64,000 nt of DNA, taken from positions 33,398,760 through 33,462,759 of the forward strand of contig OX344762.1 in assembly GCA_947034895.1 (NCBI GenBank). The letters run 5' to 3'. The DNA comes from Rhytidiadelphus loreus. Taxonomy: Eukaryota > Streptophyta > Bryopsida > Hypnales > Hylocomiaceae. The notes under the pieces are model-generated. The model was not told the DNA's origin, searched no databases, and saw only the letters and a program-made list of their open reading frames with translations. Below are positions 51,386 through 63,396 of the stretch, piece after piece. Positions within the stretch are counted from its first letter, which is position 1. Each line of letters opens with the position of its first letter. The position numbers and the translations under genes were made by a program.

Positions 51386-53419
51386 AGAGGACTAAGAAGA
51401 CTGCAATCTTTGGAGATGTCCCATAGTTGGAGTTTTTGTCCAAATTGAATGTATTATATACCATTGGAAAGCTATGAATGATATCTTTCAAATGGTATAT
51501 TATGGTGCACATGAATGTGGACAGAACGTCTGATGGTCAGGCATCCGACTAGATGAGCGAACGGTATCGATTCATCTATTTTGCCGTCCGCTCCTCCGTC
51601 CGCACCGACTGCAAGGCCAAGCTCGTGGCCATCCGCATGTCCGGTCGACCGCATGGCCGTCCGCTCTGTCGATTTCATGGCTGTCCGCCCTGTCGACTTC
51701 ATGGCCGTCCGCTGCTCCGCCCAGCCGACCGCATGAGCGTTAGTCCGTCGGAAATCCCGGTCGGCCCGTCCGCTCTCCGCTATTCGTCGGAAGCTTCAGT
51801 CGGCCCGTCTGCGATCTACCCGTCCGCTCGATGCCGTCGGAAGTTTTGGCCGTCCGCCCGTCCAGCGATCGAATGGTAGTCACCGCCAGGTATGTCAAAA
51901 GACGTCCTGGGGTTAGCGTCCGCGGACTCTGGACGTCCAGCTGGACGTCCGGACGCCCTGTCAACCCTGTTCCCGCGCTCACGTGGCATGACAGATGGCA
52001 CAATTTTAGAACCCCATTAACCAATGTTTTTTTTGACATCAAGCCCTAGACATGTGATGTCTGGGTAGATTTTCGATGTTTTTTCCATGTCTTAATGAAC
52101 GCAAAAATTTGGATGTCTGATTGGACGTGGATGGACATCACTCCAAACATGAGCATGCAGACTTTGCGTGTCAAAAAAAAAACGGGCTTCTTATAGTGTA
52201 TAGAGTAGCATAGAAGTTAGAGTAGTTTAGCATAGAGGGGAAGAATAGCCAAGTATAAAGAGTGAAAAGTGAAGTAAGTAAGAAAAGAATCTACCATAAC
52301 CTGCTTCAACCTCAGACCCTCTCACCAATTATCACCACATAAAGCCAACATCAAATGCACTAGTGGAGAGTGAGAGAAGGCTTAGATAGGAAAAGAGCAC
52401 TATAGAGGGAGATTGGATGGGAATCGTCTCTACCATTAGAGTAAGCTGACATGTAAGGGAGTTAGGTGGGGCGTAGGTGGTATTTAGCTCGTTTTTTGAC
52501 TTACTAAGTAGGTAGGTGGCACCTTAACCACCACCCAATTAATGGGGCACAAGAATTGAGGTAAAGGAAAAAGAGGGGAAAGAAATTGAAGAAAAGATAT
52601 ATGAATCTTTCGTGGCTATAAAGAACGCTTTGGCCAACAGGAGGGGTCATCTTTGTAACTTGCAATGGTGGAAGAGGGAGACTTGACCGCCTTAATCAAG
52701 GACCTCTATGTCAGGGTAAGATCCTAACCTCTTCTCCTTCAAACTAGCCCATTAGGGATCAATCACTAGGTATGACCGAGAGCTAGGTACTAGTAGAACA
52801 AAATTCAAGTTTGACTTAAGTGAAGAAACATAGAGTAGACACCAAGAGGTTTCCAAAAACATAAGACACGTAGAAATCAGAGTTAGGATGCAGAAGATAT
52901 TGGAGGATGAAGATTAGAGCCAAAAATGGATGAAACTTGGAAGTCCTCATCCATCCAAGTCAAAACTTGAAACTTAGCTAGAACATAGGAATTCAGGTTC
53001 TTAGGTCAAATCTCACCTTCAATTGGAATTAGGAGCCTATAGAAAACGATGGATGAAGTTGGATGGCTAATCGGCCAAAATTTCATCCACCATAGCAGCT
53101 AGCCAAAGAGTCCAAATTGAATGAGTTTTAGGTTTTTAGAAATTGCATGAGGTATGCTTCCACTCTAAAAGGATAGAGAAGACTCTAGAAGCTTAAAGCA
53201 TAAAAGCATAGCATAGCATAACAATTGGCCTAGGAGTAGTCAATCCTAGTTCCTTGAAGACCATAATTAAAGAGACAAACTTAGGAGATTAGCAAAAGAT
53301 CCATTGTTTGGAAGACACAATGGACCAACGTTAGACATCCATTAGAATAGGAACTACCATAGAACTAGAACCTGGTTGTGTTCGCCGATTTATCAAAGGT
53401 GGATAAATAAGCGCCCACA

Positions 53420-53643
53420 CCAGTTCAGTAACTGGGGGAGTCGGGAGTCCAGTTCAGTATCGGAGAGTTAGGGGGGCGAGTTCAGTATCGGAGAGTCAGG
53501 GGTCGAGTTCAGTAATCAAGGAGTTGGGGGTCCAGTTCAGTAACCATGGGGAGTCAGGAGTCGAGTTCAGTAATCGAGAAGTTTGAAGGTCCAGTTCAGT
53601 AATTAGGGGGAGTCGGGAGTCCAATTCAATAAACGGGGTTTCA
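53420..53643. repeat. GTCCAGTTCAGTAATCGGG tandem array, right part
   Basis: About seven units of ~32-37 bp with GTCCAGTTCAGTA and GGGAGTCGGGAG blocks. This is the continuation of the 31240-31608 array, separated from it by LTR B. The right half of the outer solo LTR follows and runs to 54936. Confidence 0.75.
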
Positions 53644-54941
53644 TGGTACTAGAAGAAGGGAAGAAGTTTTGACAAGGGTCGACATTGGCAAATTGCCCTC
53701 CAACTGGCCTTGCAAAAACAATAGACGACCGCACCACGACACTCTACCTCATCACCATGCCATATCACCTACAAGGAAGGAAGAAGGAAGAGAAGGAAAC
53801 TCCTATGACGACTCAAGAATGTAACTTTCTCCTACACCAACCTCCTTTGCCTCCACAAAGTCATAGAAATGGGGGGGAAGGGCACTAAATAGAGAGAAAG
53901 AATAGAGGAAAATCTCAAGGACCATTGAGGCACATGGGACAAGTCAAACGTAAGAGCTAAAAAGGTTGTGCCCCATTAGTAGCATAAGAGAGGTTGGTAA
54001 CCAAGCCATGACGTAAAAGTTAGCGTAAGAATTAACATAAGTCATTAGTATAGTAAAGGACACCAATAGGGGGTAAAGAAAAGAGAGAGGGAGGAGTAAA
54101 AGAAGGGAAGACCTCCAAATTTAGAGGCTTGTTGGCCAACATTTATAAAGGGGGAGTTGGCTAACTTCCTACAAGTAAAAAGTATGACTACCAACATGGG
54201 GGATCTCGGCCAGCTATTGCATGACCTTCTACACAAGTTAAGACACTAGGTCACCCTATGCCTCCATACCGTCCAAATTTGACAACTATTAGGTAGGACC
54301 GAGAGCTAGAGGAAAATATATCTAGGATTAGGTCAAAAGTGATAAAAGAAACTTAAAGTAGAGGTCGAAAGGTTTCCAGAAACCTAAAATACGTCAAAAT
54401 CGGAATCATATTGAACAAGATACGGACGGATGAAGTTTAGAAGTCATAGTAGATGAAAAATAGTTAACTTCATCTACAAAGAACAAGATGCTAGGAATAA
54501 CAAGAAACAAATAGCCCAAGGTCAAAGGTTCAATTAGAAGTTAGTTTTGGAGTTTAGTTTCATAGTAATTAGCGAATGAAGTTTAGGCATTACTAGGAGT
54601 AACTTTCATCCATTGATATCTTTGACTACGATAGTCGGATAAGCTAGCACTAGGTATTTTTGGAAATGGTATGGAGTGATCTACCACTTTCAGGGGATTA
54701 AATAGGAAGGCCTCCACTTCCCTCTAAAATCACTACCACCATTAGGACCTACATTAGTCCTTAGGAACCTTGTAGCCAATTAGTGTCTTTTTAGCAACCA
54801 TAAACATTTAGGAATAGAAAAGATCCATTGCTTGGAAGGCACAATGAATTGACGCTAAACACCCATACATAGAAATAGGAACAAGAACCTAGTTGTGATC
54901 GATTATTTACCTAGGGTAGGTAAATAAGTGTCTACAAAAGG

Positions 54942-56120
54942 ACAAATTTAGAGAGGATTTCAAGTAAGTAATAGTCTCACTATGTCCCATGCTAAAATTA
55001 TGCACTTTATATGGAATCTTTTGATGTGTTGCTATTTATGAATTTGAACCAAACTTTGTAACAAATTGGCTTATAAGGTATTGAATTCATGATTTATTTA
55101 ATGGAACACAAATAGAAGATGACGATCCTATCAGCTACATGTTGCAGGTTTGATTTTTTGTTAATATAATTTGTTTCTATGTTATCTTTTACTATTCTGA
55201 ATCTTGATTTTGTAGTGTTAACTTGAAGCTGTTTATTGCAAACTTGGCTAGGTTATGCAAGTGCTTGGCCCAAGAGTTCCTACCCTACATAAGTGTGGTG
55301 ATGTCACCATTGCTACAATTTGGCTAGCAATTTGGTCACAAATTTCTATATCAAGGTTGACAAATTTCAACGTCCAAGGCAAAATCACGTCCATTTTTAA
55401 GACATTTGAACGTCTGGACTCAACAAACTCTACATTGGCATCAGATGGCGCCATTGGAAAATTATAATGGGTGGATGGCTTTGCATAGCAGACCCCGGTA
55501 TAAGGATTTTGAACGACTCATACGAAAGCGGTCTTTGAATTTGAACAGTGCATTGTAAGCCCTCAAGTTAGCACTTAGAACTCTGGATTTATTTTTTGCA
55601 ATTTTTAGTTAGTTTTTAGGTCAATTTTATGCAAAAACACATAAAAAGAGAGTTATTGAGAGTTTTGGTAGAAATCCCTACCAAAGTAGTGAAGAATGGT
55701 CTTAAAGACGTGAAACACGTAAAACTTTATGTTTTCACTAATTCTAAGTTTTATTGATAAGTTTAAACAAATAGTTAGTCATTCCGAGAGAAAAGAGGAT
55801 TTGAGAGTTAGTTAGTCCTAGTGTCTTGTTCATGCAAAACAACATCTATAAGTACGCATATGACAAACTAGCTAAGTAATAAAGTCTAGTCACAGTAAGT
55901 CAAAATCTGATTCAAGAAAGAATTGGGTTTGTTATTTAAAACATTGCAGGTAGTTTTGAGAATATGAGCCGATTGCATACCAAGATAGAGGGAAAGGTAA
56001 TTGGAGCATACAAAGAGGTGCTTTACTAGGTCAAAGCATGCCAAGAGGTCAAATTGAGATTTAGTCGTCCAAGATTTTCCGATATCAAGAATAATTTCCA
56101 CTCCGGGTGGAAATTATTTA
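54942..56120. other. Unassigned sequence right of the nested LTRs
   Basis: Target DNA after the AAAGG duplication. Around 55350-55465 it contains a fragment resembling the left end of the hAT-like element (GGTTGACAAATTTCAACGTCC, CAAAATCACGTCCATTTTT). No right end is nearby, so it is truncated. No gene was recognised. If the RUVBL2 pseudogene continued downstream it should resume here, but no convincing exon was found. Confidence 0.4.
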
Positions 56121-56122
56121 AA

Positions 56123-56518
56123 TTTACTATATTTAGACTAGTGCTCACTATATTTAGACTAGGGCTTACTAGGGCTTTTTTTTTCATTTCCTAAGAAGTG
56201 CCAGAGTGGCGATATAAAATGTTATAGTGGTGCTCCAAATTTCAACATTCATCCACATATTAGATTAGCACATATCACATGTCTAAAACTTGGTTTTCAT
56301 TCACAATTTGGCGATTTCATCCAAGATTTTTTTTACATTTGAATTTTTTTGGCGATATCATCCATTTTTGGGGGGTATTTTTCTGCCATTTTTTAGCCAG
56401 ATTCTTTTTTTGGTGCGATCTGGCACCAAAAAGCCAAAAAAAAAGAACCCTGGTGTTTACTATATTTAGACTAGTGCTCCCTATATTTAGACTAGTACTC
56501 ACTATATTTAGATAAGTG
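56123..56518. repeat. 22-bp TATATTTAGACTAGTGCTCAC tandem repeat split by a MITE-like block
   Basis: Two to three units lie at 56123-56165 and three at 56458-56518. The block between them (about 56165-56453) begins AGGGCTTTTTTTTT and ends AAAAAAAAAGAACCCT. It resembles the MITE at 30544-30816 in layout and in phrases such as AAGTGCCA and GGCGATTTCATCC. The tandem repeat was probably one array before the insertion. Confidence 0.65.
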
Positions 56519-57488
56519 AGCGTGAAACTAGCAGTAAAATTCTAGGAATGTCCTAGATTGTTCTCCCAAAAGTTTCATGAAATTGAGAAATTCCATGTTG
56601 ACTCCATGGGAAGTCAACCGTTAAAAAATGCATTCGTAAATTTCTAGAAATTACAAATGTTGCAGTAAAATCTCACTAAAAATTAGGATAGTGTTTTGTG
56701 TGCTAATAAAGAACCCCATCAAGTTTGAAGACATTCCGACATTCTGACATTCCCAAGTACCAGAATTAAGACCAACATCGAATTTCACAAGAATTTACAA
56801 CTTGGTAGTGGGTTGACCGGCGTACAAGGAGCTAACAATGTCTAAATGGAGCAAATTAAGGGTCAATTTTTACTCCTATAAACATTCTAAACCACCCTAG
56901 CTAGACAATTTCATGAAAAAGCGCAAACTCCAAGAGTTAGAGTTTTGACTTTTATTTGGAGTTATCGTGAATAAAAATTGTGTTTAAAAACAACTGAGGG
57001 AGCAAGGGTGAAGGGTCTTTCAGACTAATTGGGGTCAATTGAATACAATGGTACAATTGGTTTTTGATTTTAAATTGTCCCCTAAAAGATAGAGAAGGTC
57101 AGCTCTTAGTTGTTGTTTTTAATGGTAATTTGTGATTAATCTACGATAATTTTACAAATATCTTTTGGAAAATCAAAGATTGGATTTGCTCAAGATCTCT
57201 TTGCTTGTATAAGAAGCCAAATTTGAACTAAAAAATGACAATTTGGAATAAACTTAGGATTAATTTGCAAAATATCTAGGTTAATTAGGTTAATTTTGAA
57301 ATATCTTTGGAATAAGATCTTGGATTTGATTTTTCCCAAATCTATTAGCTAAATGGAGGGGATTCTAGAGATTTCCGCCATTAAACAAAGAATATTTTGT
57401 AAATTACATTAGATTAATTTAGAAAAATATTTAGGTGGAAAGTAAAAGATTTTTCACCGACAACTTAGTAGGGAGGACCGGGAACGAG

Positions 57489-57530
57489 TATAAAAGGCCC
57501 TTCCTCGAGGTTGTTGGTGGCCCTCATTCT
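57489..57530 (+). promoter_or_regulatory. Putative core promoter of the diverged LTR
   Basis: GTATAAAAGGCCCTTCCTC is equivalent in position and sequence to the TATA region of LTR A at 26644. Confidence 0.5.
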
Positions 57531-58105
57531 CTTATTTTATTTCTTATTGTTGTTCTTGTCGTGCTACTGATACATTGTTGGAGCACTTTTAAAGTTAAAG
57601 AACTGACTATTTCATTTGAATTCTTTTGTACTTTGAAAGTCTGGAGGGTTCCTTCAAAGATTGACTTGTTTTCTTGCTTGAGTTTGGAGGCTTGAAGCCC
57701 CAAAACTTTGATTTTTTAAGAGTTTAGAAGGAGAAAATCCCCAAACTCTATTACTGTTTAAGTTGACTTGTTTTCTTGTTTGAATTTGGAGGCTTCAAGC
57801 CCCAAAATTTTGATTTTCAAGAGTATTAGAGGAATAGACTCCAAACTCTCTTTGATTTTATGATTCTTTCAAATACTAATAAATAAATTATGCAAATTGG
57901 TAACAGATTGTGATCTAAAAACTTTAAAGCAACAAAGCTAAACTTTGCCAAAAGGTTTTTTGTATCACCATTTGCCAAAATTTGTTGTATAACGGATGTT
58001 TGATTTGAATAATTGCTAGTGTTTGGTTAAACACTGTCATGTGTACTTCCTTTAGTGATTAATTTGAAACATTGATTGAAATTTCGAGAGTCTAGTTTTT
58101 AATGT

Positions 58106-58435
58106 CACTAGAAGAAAACCAGAAGAAACTGTGTTTTACTTCATAGAAACTGCTTTGTATTCAACAGAAAAGTATCATCTGGATTTTGTTGAATTCTCCT
58201 TTGTAATGCAAAATTTTTGCGTTCCAACGGTTCAACATAGAATTTGACAAGTAAAATGCAGATTTTTGACAAGTAAAACTCATTATTTTGTATAAGAGTA
58301 CAAAATTTTATGTTACGAAGGGAGATCTCAACAAAATCCAGATGATACTTTTTTGTTGAGTACAACACAGTTTCTGTAAAGTAAAACACAGTTTCTGTAA
58401 AGTAAAACACAGTTTCTTTTCGTTTTCTTCTAGTG
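58106..58435. mobile_element. CACTA-type foldback MITE, TSD TGT
   Basis: It begins CACTAGAAGAAAACCAG and ends GTTTTCTTCTAGTG, with TGT at 58103-58105 and 58436-58438. It is closely related to 4924-5231 along its length, with an extra repeated CAGTTTCTGTAAAGTAAAACA block near the right end that explains its greater length. Confidence 0.87.
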
Positions 58436-59237
58436 TGTTCGGTTAAACACTGTAATGTGTACTTCTTTTAGTGATTAATTTGGAACTTTGATTGAAATTT
58501 CGAGAGTCTAGTTTTTAATGTTTGGTTAAGCATTGTCATGTGTATGTCTTTTAAAAATTAAACTTTTAAAATACTACTATTTTGTTCGTGGACACCGTTT
58601 GTACTTGAAGTTGCCTCCGTACGGCAAAGCTTTGATCTGAAAACTAGGAAACGCGTACTTTTAATTTTTAGATATTTTAATTTTCTCGCTATCGCCTAGG
58701 GTTGCCCCTGCACAACGAAGATTTGAATCCACAAGTCTTTGAAAAAGTAAAAAAACTACCTAAGGGCCAAAAATCCAAGCACTTCTTGCCACTTTATCAT
58801 TTTCCGTAAGAAAATAGAGGTTATTGGTTGAGAATGTTTGGTGTTTGAGAGTTCATATTTGTTAGAATAGTACTTAGAATTAGAATAGTCATTGTCTTGA
58901 AATGTATTTCCGAAAATCCCCCAAAACATCTTTGAATTTATCTAGAAGTAGAGTCGTTAGAATTTTAGTCCTATTCCCAAAAATTCATAAATTAGTTAGT
59001 TTATCTTTTTGTGTTAGAATCAGTGATAAATTATTAGTTTAATTAGTCTTTATTTTATAGTCAGCATTAGTATGTGTTTTTTTAGGAAAGACAAAACAGA
59101 TTAAAACAAGCAAAGGACTAGTGCAAACAGGAGGACCTATGCATACCAAAGAGCCAGCAATGGGCAGTTACTAGAGCAAAGGTATGGGGTGACCAGGTGC
59201 TAGTTGGGTCGGGTATTGACTGAGTAAGAGTGTGAAG

Positions 59238-59430
59238 ACAATCCAGCAGTTCAGAAATGGAAGCCATCACGGTCCAGCAGTTTAGAAATGGAGGCCATTG
59301 TGGTCCAGCAGTTCAGAAATGGAGACCATTGTGGTCTAGCAATTCAGAAATGGAGACCATCGTTGGTCCAATAGTTCAAAAATGGAAACCATCGCTAGTC
59401 CAGCAGTTCAAAAATTGAGGCCATTTGGAG
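59238..59430. repeat. GTCCAGCAGTTCAGAAATGGAG tandem array
   Basis: Six units of about 31-34 bp, each with a TCCAGCAGTTCAGAAATGG core and GCCATTGTGG tail. It resembles the GTCCAGTTCAGTAATCGGG arrays at 31240-31608 and 53420-53643. Confidence 0.8.
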
Positions 59431-61140
59431 AATTAAAATTGGTGCACACTCTCAATCCTTTTTAAAAAAAACTAAAGCTTAGGCGGTTGATTGCCATGCT
59501 TAAAGGTTTTCCTTTACTTTTTAACAAACTTGCTTATTTACTACTTGCCTTAATTCTCTCAATCTCCCTCACCAAAACTATTGAACGCAAATGAAAGAAG
59601 ATTAAGAGAGAAAGGAAGAAATAAGACCACAAAGACAAAGGTAAGCAATTAAAAACAAAATAAGAAAGAATCTTACTATTCATTTACAAATTATTTTGTC
59701 TTCATTTGTTAGATTTTATTCCACTACTATTCATCGTTTTGTTGTTGTCATTAATTAGGATTCCAAATCACATTAGTTGGACAAGGAATTTTTAGAATTT
59801 TGTTTTATTAGGCCTAATAAGCCAAATAGATAGAAACAAAAAACAACTAAATATCTTTGAAATATCAAAAGAAAAACTAATAAACAATTGATTAGGGAAT
59901 ACTACTACTATTCATTGGAAATTAAGGAATTTAATAAATTAGACTAAATCATTAAAACCAAATAATTATTTTCCATTGCTAAAACTAACAAAAATTGAAG
60001 TTATAAAAAGGTTTAGAACAAGAAGTTGACAACAAATGTTTCAAAATTCCACTAAAAATTAGTAATTTATGAAAGGAAATGGAAGACCACAAAAAAATTA
60101 TCTTGTTCGTATTTTGCAACGATGGATCCATTGACACATTTGATACATAGGTATGACTTTTAAAAACTTGTTGTTTGAATTTTTTCTTTCGTCGTTCAAT
60201 TTAAATTAAAAAATAACATTAATAATTAGAATATCATTGCTAGTTAGAAATTAGAAATCGCTAAAATCCTTACAAAAATTAATTAAAATTTTGAGAGTAG
60301 TGAATAGATGAATTTTGAATTGAGTTGGAAGAAAAAACATTAGTTCTTCTAAAAGAATCTCGAAAGGAATCTAATTTGAATTTAGGAATCTAGGAAATAT
60401 TAGAGTATTTGGAAAAATTAAAACTTAAATTTCTCAAATATTCCATAAAAACTTAGTGTAGAAGGTTCTCATCCAAACTAAGGAAAATTTTCAATCATTT
60501 ATAAGTTTTTACCTAGAAGTCCAATACTTTCATTTTTTACCTTAATAAAAAGGTAATCTCTTACTCTCTTCACAAAAATAATAAAAACCCTTAAAATAAC
60601 TAAATTTAGAATAATAACTTAGAATTAAAGTTGATAAACGAACAATTAGGAATATTCTAAAAGAACAATTAAAGAATCTTCTAAGAGTATAATCCTTCAA
60701 GGAATGTTTTAAAAATCCAAAATCTACTTTTACTTTAAAATTAATTACAATTTTTAAGAAGCAAAGTGTAGATGAAGTTTGGCTTAATTTTGGATGAAAT
60801 TTCTTAAAACAAGTCAAAATTAGTTTTTTAGAGCTAGAAAATTCATTAGTTATATTAATTAACAATTCAACCTTGAAATTTAAATTTGTTTTGAATTTAT
60901 TTGCTATTTTTGGTCTATGGATGAAGTTTTTAGGATAGAATTAGGGATGAATTTCATCCTTAGATATCTTTTAATAGGAATATTAGAATTCAACTTGCTA
61001 TATCATTTTGGAAAAGGCAAAGTGCATTCTTCAAATTAGCTTTGATAGATTTTTAGTTTAGATTAGGTTTTAATTGCTTTTATTTACTCATCAAAGGTCT
61101 TAAATCTTTTAACATTTAGTGTGTTTTGAAGTATTTAAAC
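59431..61140. other. AT-rich, non-coding part of the diverged LTR
   Basis: Long A/T-rich stretches with weak similarity to the U5 part of the LTR family (for example GGATGAAATTTC and GGATGAAGTTT phrases). The open frames here are low-complexity and have no recognisable domain. Confidence 0.4.
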
Positions 61141-61377
61141 TACACTAAATAGTGAAATTAGGTTGCCCCACACTAATTTCTCGACATTCTACACTATATA
61201 AATATGTATTGTTTCTTCACAAGAATTTACTACTTTTTTGATATAAAAATTTATGCATGTGGAACTTATGAACCTCTATGTGTACAAACAGAAAACATAG
61301 TAGACATATTTGTTGATTGGTTGGCTTGTAAAGTGATTTTCTTGAAGTAAAGCAACCTAATTTCACTATTTAGTATA
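61141..61377. mobile_element. 237-bp MITE with 26-bp TIRs
   Basis: TACACTAAATAGTGAAATTA at the left is mirrored by TAATTTCACTATTTAGTATA at the right, with one mismatch over 26 bases. TA at both ends could be a Tc1/mariner-type duplication. Non-coding. Confidence 0.65.
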
Positions 61378-61458
61378 GGTTACAATCATCATAATCAAAG
61401 TGTCCATTGCTTGGAAGGCCAAAGAACACTAGGTTTACAAATCACCCCGTAAGAATTA

Positions 61459-62909
61459 CACTACAAGAAAACAGCCATAAACGTGACTGAAAAACATAAC
61501 TGTGCGAATTTTGTGACTTCAACTTCAGTTCACCTCCCTAATTGCACCAGTGGGCTGAGATACAAAGCATTGGAGTCATTTTGCAGTCATGACTGTGATT
61601 GCCGAATGAACAATGAATACGTTGTAGACTTCATCCATAGCGTTATGTTCACAGGGGCAATGATGCAGTGACGTGGCGAATTGAAATGCGACTGTAGAAG
61701 GCGAAAGTTACGATTGAGTCATATGGTTCCAATTTCTATGACTGCAAGTGACTTCAAAGTGATTGCAAAATGACTACAGCGCTAGGAGGAGTCACTCAGT
61801 CGGCGTTTTCTTTTACTAATGGATAAAGAAAAAGATGGGTCCTCGTGGTACAGGAAAGATATGGGTGAGGACAGTTTTGGGTTTGTCACTATAGTATGAT
61901 TGCAGTTTGACTGGTATAAGTTTTTTAACAAAATACATAGAGAGGGATGCAATAGGGTCATCTTTTGGAATACTAGGGTGTGTCAATGTTTGAGCAAATA
62001 CAAGTTGGCTAAAATGTTGTTCTAGGGTACCTTAAATGAATTAATTTTAGGAGAGCAAGGGATGCAAGCCTCATTGCACATATTTTAGAGATTGAACATT
62101 TGTTGGACAATGAAATAATTGTGTTCATTCATTTGGGTTTAGGTGACTTGAACACATGCTGTACGGACTCATTTTGAGGAAATTGTACTATGAATAGCGT
62201 CATCAGTGAAAAAGGCACTTCCACACCTCCTGGTAGGTTCAGGGTTTGCATTAGAGTACAAGGTGTAGGGAAATGTTTAAAGTCATTGAGGCCAGAACTT
62301 GTGGCAATTACATAGAGCGTGAATGAAAAGAACTGAACATGGCCCTGTGATTACCCAGTAAATGGCAAGACATTCAGGATTTTAGGAGTCAAGACGTTCA
62401 GTGGACTTCAATTGCAAGCAACGTGACTTCACTATGACTGTGGCAAGTCTGTCACGTCACTACACTATCACTGTGGCAAGACTATCACGTAACTACACAA
62501 TCACTAGTACATGACTGCACTAAGTCAAGTGATTTGGATTGTACTACTACCATTCCAACGTCTTCCAATTCGGCAACCTGCCTCACTGTTGCATGCACTT
62601 GCGGCAATTGAAAAATGCTTCTATTGACACAAACACTACGGCAACAAACTACATGGTCAACATAACAAGGCTTCGTTGTTTAGACAAAAAGTGTGTACCT
62701 AGTACATCTCCTGCACAGTAAGTTCTCTTCCAAAGACAATTCGATGGCTCCAATTAGATTGGCTTACCCCTGAGAACCACATTATAAAGAAAAATAGAAC
62801 AACATTTTTAACAATGACAGTGACCTTCTACAATACTAATTCACTAGGAGTCAGCTAATTATGACTTCCACGTGATTGCACTTAGTCAAGTGGCAGTCAT
62901 ATTATAGTA
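61459..62909. mobile_element. Probable CACTA-type non-autonomous element, ~1.45 kb
   Basis: It begins CACTACAAGAAAACAGCC and carries many AGTGACT/AGTCAC-type motifs (GTGACTGCAA and variants) near both ends, as CACTA subterminal repeats do. A plausible right end ATTATAGTA at 62909, with TTA on both sides (61456-61458, 62910-62912), gives a 3-bp duplication. An internal TTTTCTTTTACTAATGG at about 61810 could be an alternative end. Coding frames are short and unrecognised. Confidence 0.45.
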
Positions 62910-62912
62910 TTA

Positions 62913-63396
62913 ACGCTATATTCATTAAAATGAGAGAGTCGGACGCTCTCAAAATAATATTGTCAATTTAGCCACCTTTTAATCGAATTTGAGGTCTACC
63001 CAATTCAAGTTGATAAACACTAAATGAATGGCTTGGCAACTGTAATTTCCATTAAAATGAGAGTTCATTGGTTTTCAGAGTCTTAGAGTTCATTCCGATC
63101 TATGTAAATCAGTGTTCTGATTTGTATAAGTGAAGAGAATGTTATATCCCGAACACCAAGTCATTAACTCCGACATAAAGCACAGTGTGTTCATGGATGT
63201 TTCTCTCATTGAAGCGGTCTGGGTTCGATTCTCATTGAATTCGTATGACCACAAGAGAAAAATACATGAATTGGTGTTCTGAAGTGAGCTTTGCAGCCGA
63301 AGTGAGCTTTGCAGGAAAGAAAGTTTTAACAACCAATCAGCCCCCTATGTAATATGTGACAAGTGCTTCACACGTTAACATAGTAAAAAGTGGGTA
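62913..63396. other. Intergenic sequence, no gene seen
   Basis: Contains two ATTAAAATGAGAG blocks (near 62926 and 63051) and AT-rich filler. No recognisable coding exon, RNA gene or transposon end. Confidence 0.35.

Larger units (their letters stand above)
46962..51969. mobile_element. 5-kb hAT-like element with internal palindrome, 8-bp TSD
   Basis: Termini CAGGGTTGAC and GTCAACCCTG form a perfect 10-bp inverted repeat. Perfect 8-bp duplications TTCCCGCG flank it (46954-46961 and 51970-51977). CAGGG-type ends with an 8-bp duplication are diagnostic of the hAT superfamily. Both ends carry GC-rich GGACGGCC/GGCCGTCC motif arrays (about 47030-47250 and 51580-51960), as expected for subterminal binding sites. 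The interior is a large inverted repeat around a 1-kb spacer. No hAT transposase frame was found, so it is non-autonomous. Confidence 0.85.
38399..52198 (-). mobile_element. 13.8-kb CACTA/EnSpm transposon, TSD TAT
   Basis: Ends are CACTATAAGAAATCC (38399) and GGGCTTCTTATAGTG (to 52198), with TAT duplicated at 38396-38398 and 52199-52201. Subterminal GATGTC/GACATC motifs crowd both ends (about 38440-39260 and 46350-46850, plus 52030-52150). A decayed TNP2-type transposase lies on the minus strand at about 39950-42210. At least two further elements are nested inside (43248-44157 and 46962-51969). Without these it would be roughly 7.9 kb, a normal EnSpm size. The transposase decay makes it non-autonomous. 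Confidence 0.9.
31609..53419. mobile_element. Third large solo LTR (B) carrying four nested insertions
   Basis: It begins TGTGAGCCCC (31609) and ends AAGCGCCCACA (53419). Flanks CTAGT (31604-31608) and CCAGT (53420-53424) look like a 5-bp duplication with one later change. Removing the insertions at 31921-32157, 32838-34825, about 35876-37885 and 38399-52198 leaves roughly 3.77 kb, close to the 3678 bp of LTR A, which supports the layering. No internal retroviral domain is present. Confidence 0.8.
29396..54936. mobile_element. Second large solo LTR (outer), TSD AAAGG, heavily nested
   Basis: The left end TGTGAACTCCCAATTCG at 29396 matches the LTR A start. The right end TAAATAAGTGTCTACA (to 54936) matches the LTR A end. 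Perfect AAAGG duplications flank the whole (29391-29395 and 54937-54941). Own sequence is 29396-31608 plus 53420-54936, minus the insertions at 29457-30384 and 30544-30816. Comparison with LTR A shows that the U3/promoter part (equivalent to about 26030-27430) is deleted and a GTCCAGTTCAG tandem array takes the position of the A array. Solo LTR B is inserted in that array. Confidence 0.78.
56520..61458. mobile_element. Diverged relative of the large solo LTR (approximate limits)
   Basis: About 56650-56950 aligns with LTR A 26110-26400 (GCAGTAAAATCTCACTAAAA, GGGTTGACCGGCGT, ACCCTAGCTAG). TATAAAAGGCCC at 57489 corresponds to the LTR A promoter. GGCAAAGCTTTGATCTG around 58625 corresponds to the GGCGGAGCTTTGAACC block. 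A GTCCAGCAGTTCAG tandem array lies at 59238-59430. GTCCATTGCTTGGAAGGC near 61400 matches the conserved block close to the LTR A end. The exact start and any target duplication were not found. It is an older member of the family and carries its own MITE insertions. Confidence 0.55.

Noticed and set aside
31240..53643. LTR-array-LTR-array-LTR tandem retrotransposon made by unequal recombination
   Set aside because: The two outer LTR pieces together make up one LTR with AAAGG on both sides, and LTR B has its own near-perfect 5-bp flanks within the array. Simple nesting explains all borders.
53420..53643. CRISPR-like array (regularly spaced short repeats)
   Set aside because: This is plant nuclear DNA. 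The units are degenerate tandem repeats without unique spacers or cas genes.
54942..55350. Continuation of the RUVBL2 pseudogene to the right of the nested LTRs
   Set aside because: A phrase resembling GDVxxI was seen near 55300, but too short and isolated to support an exon.
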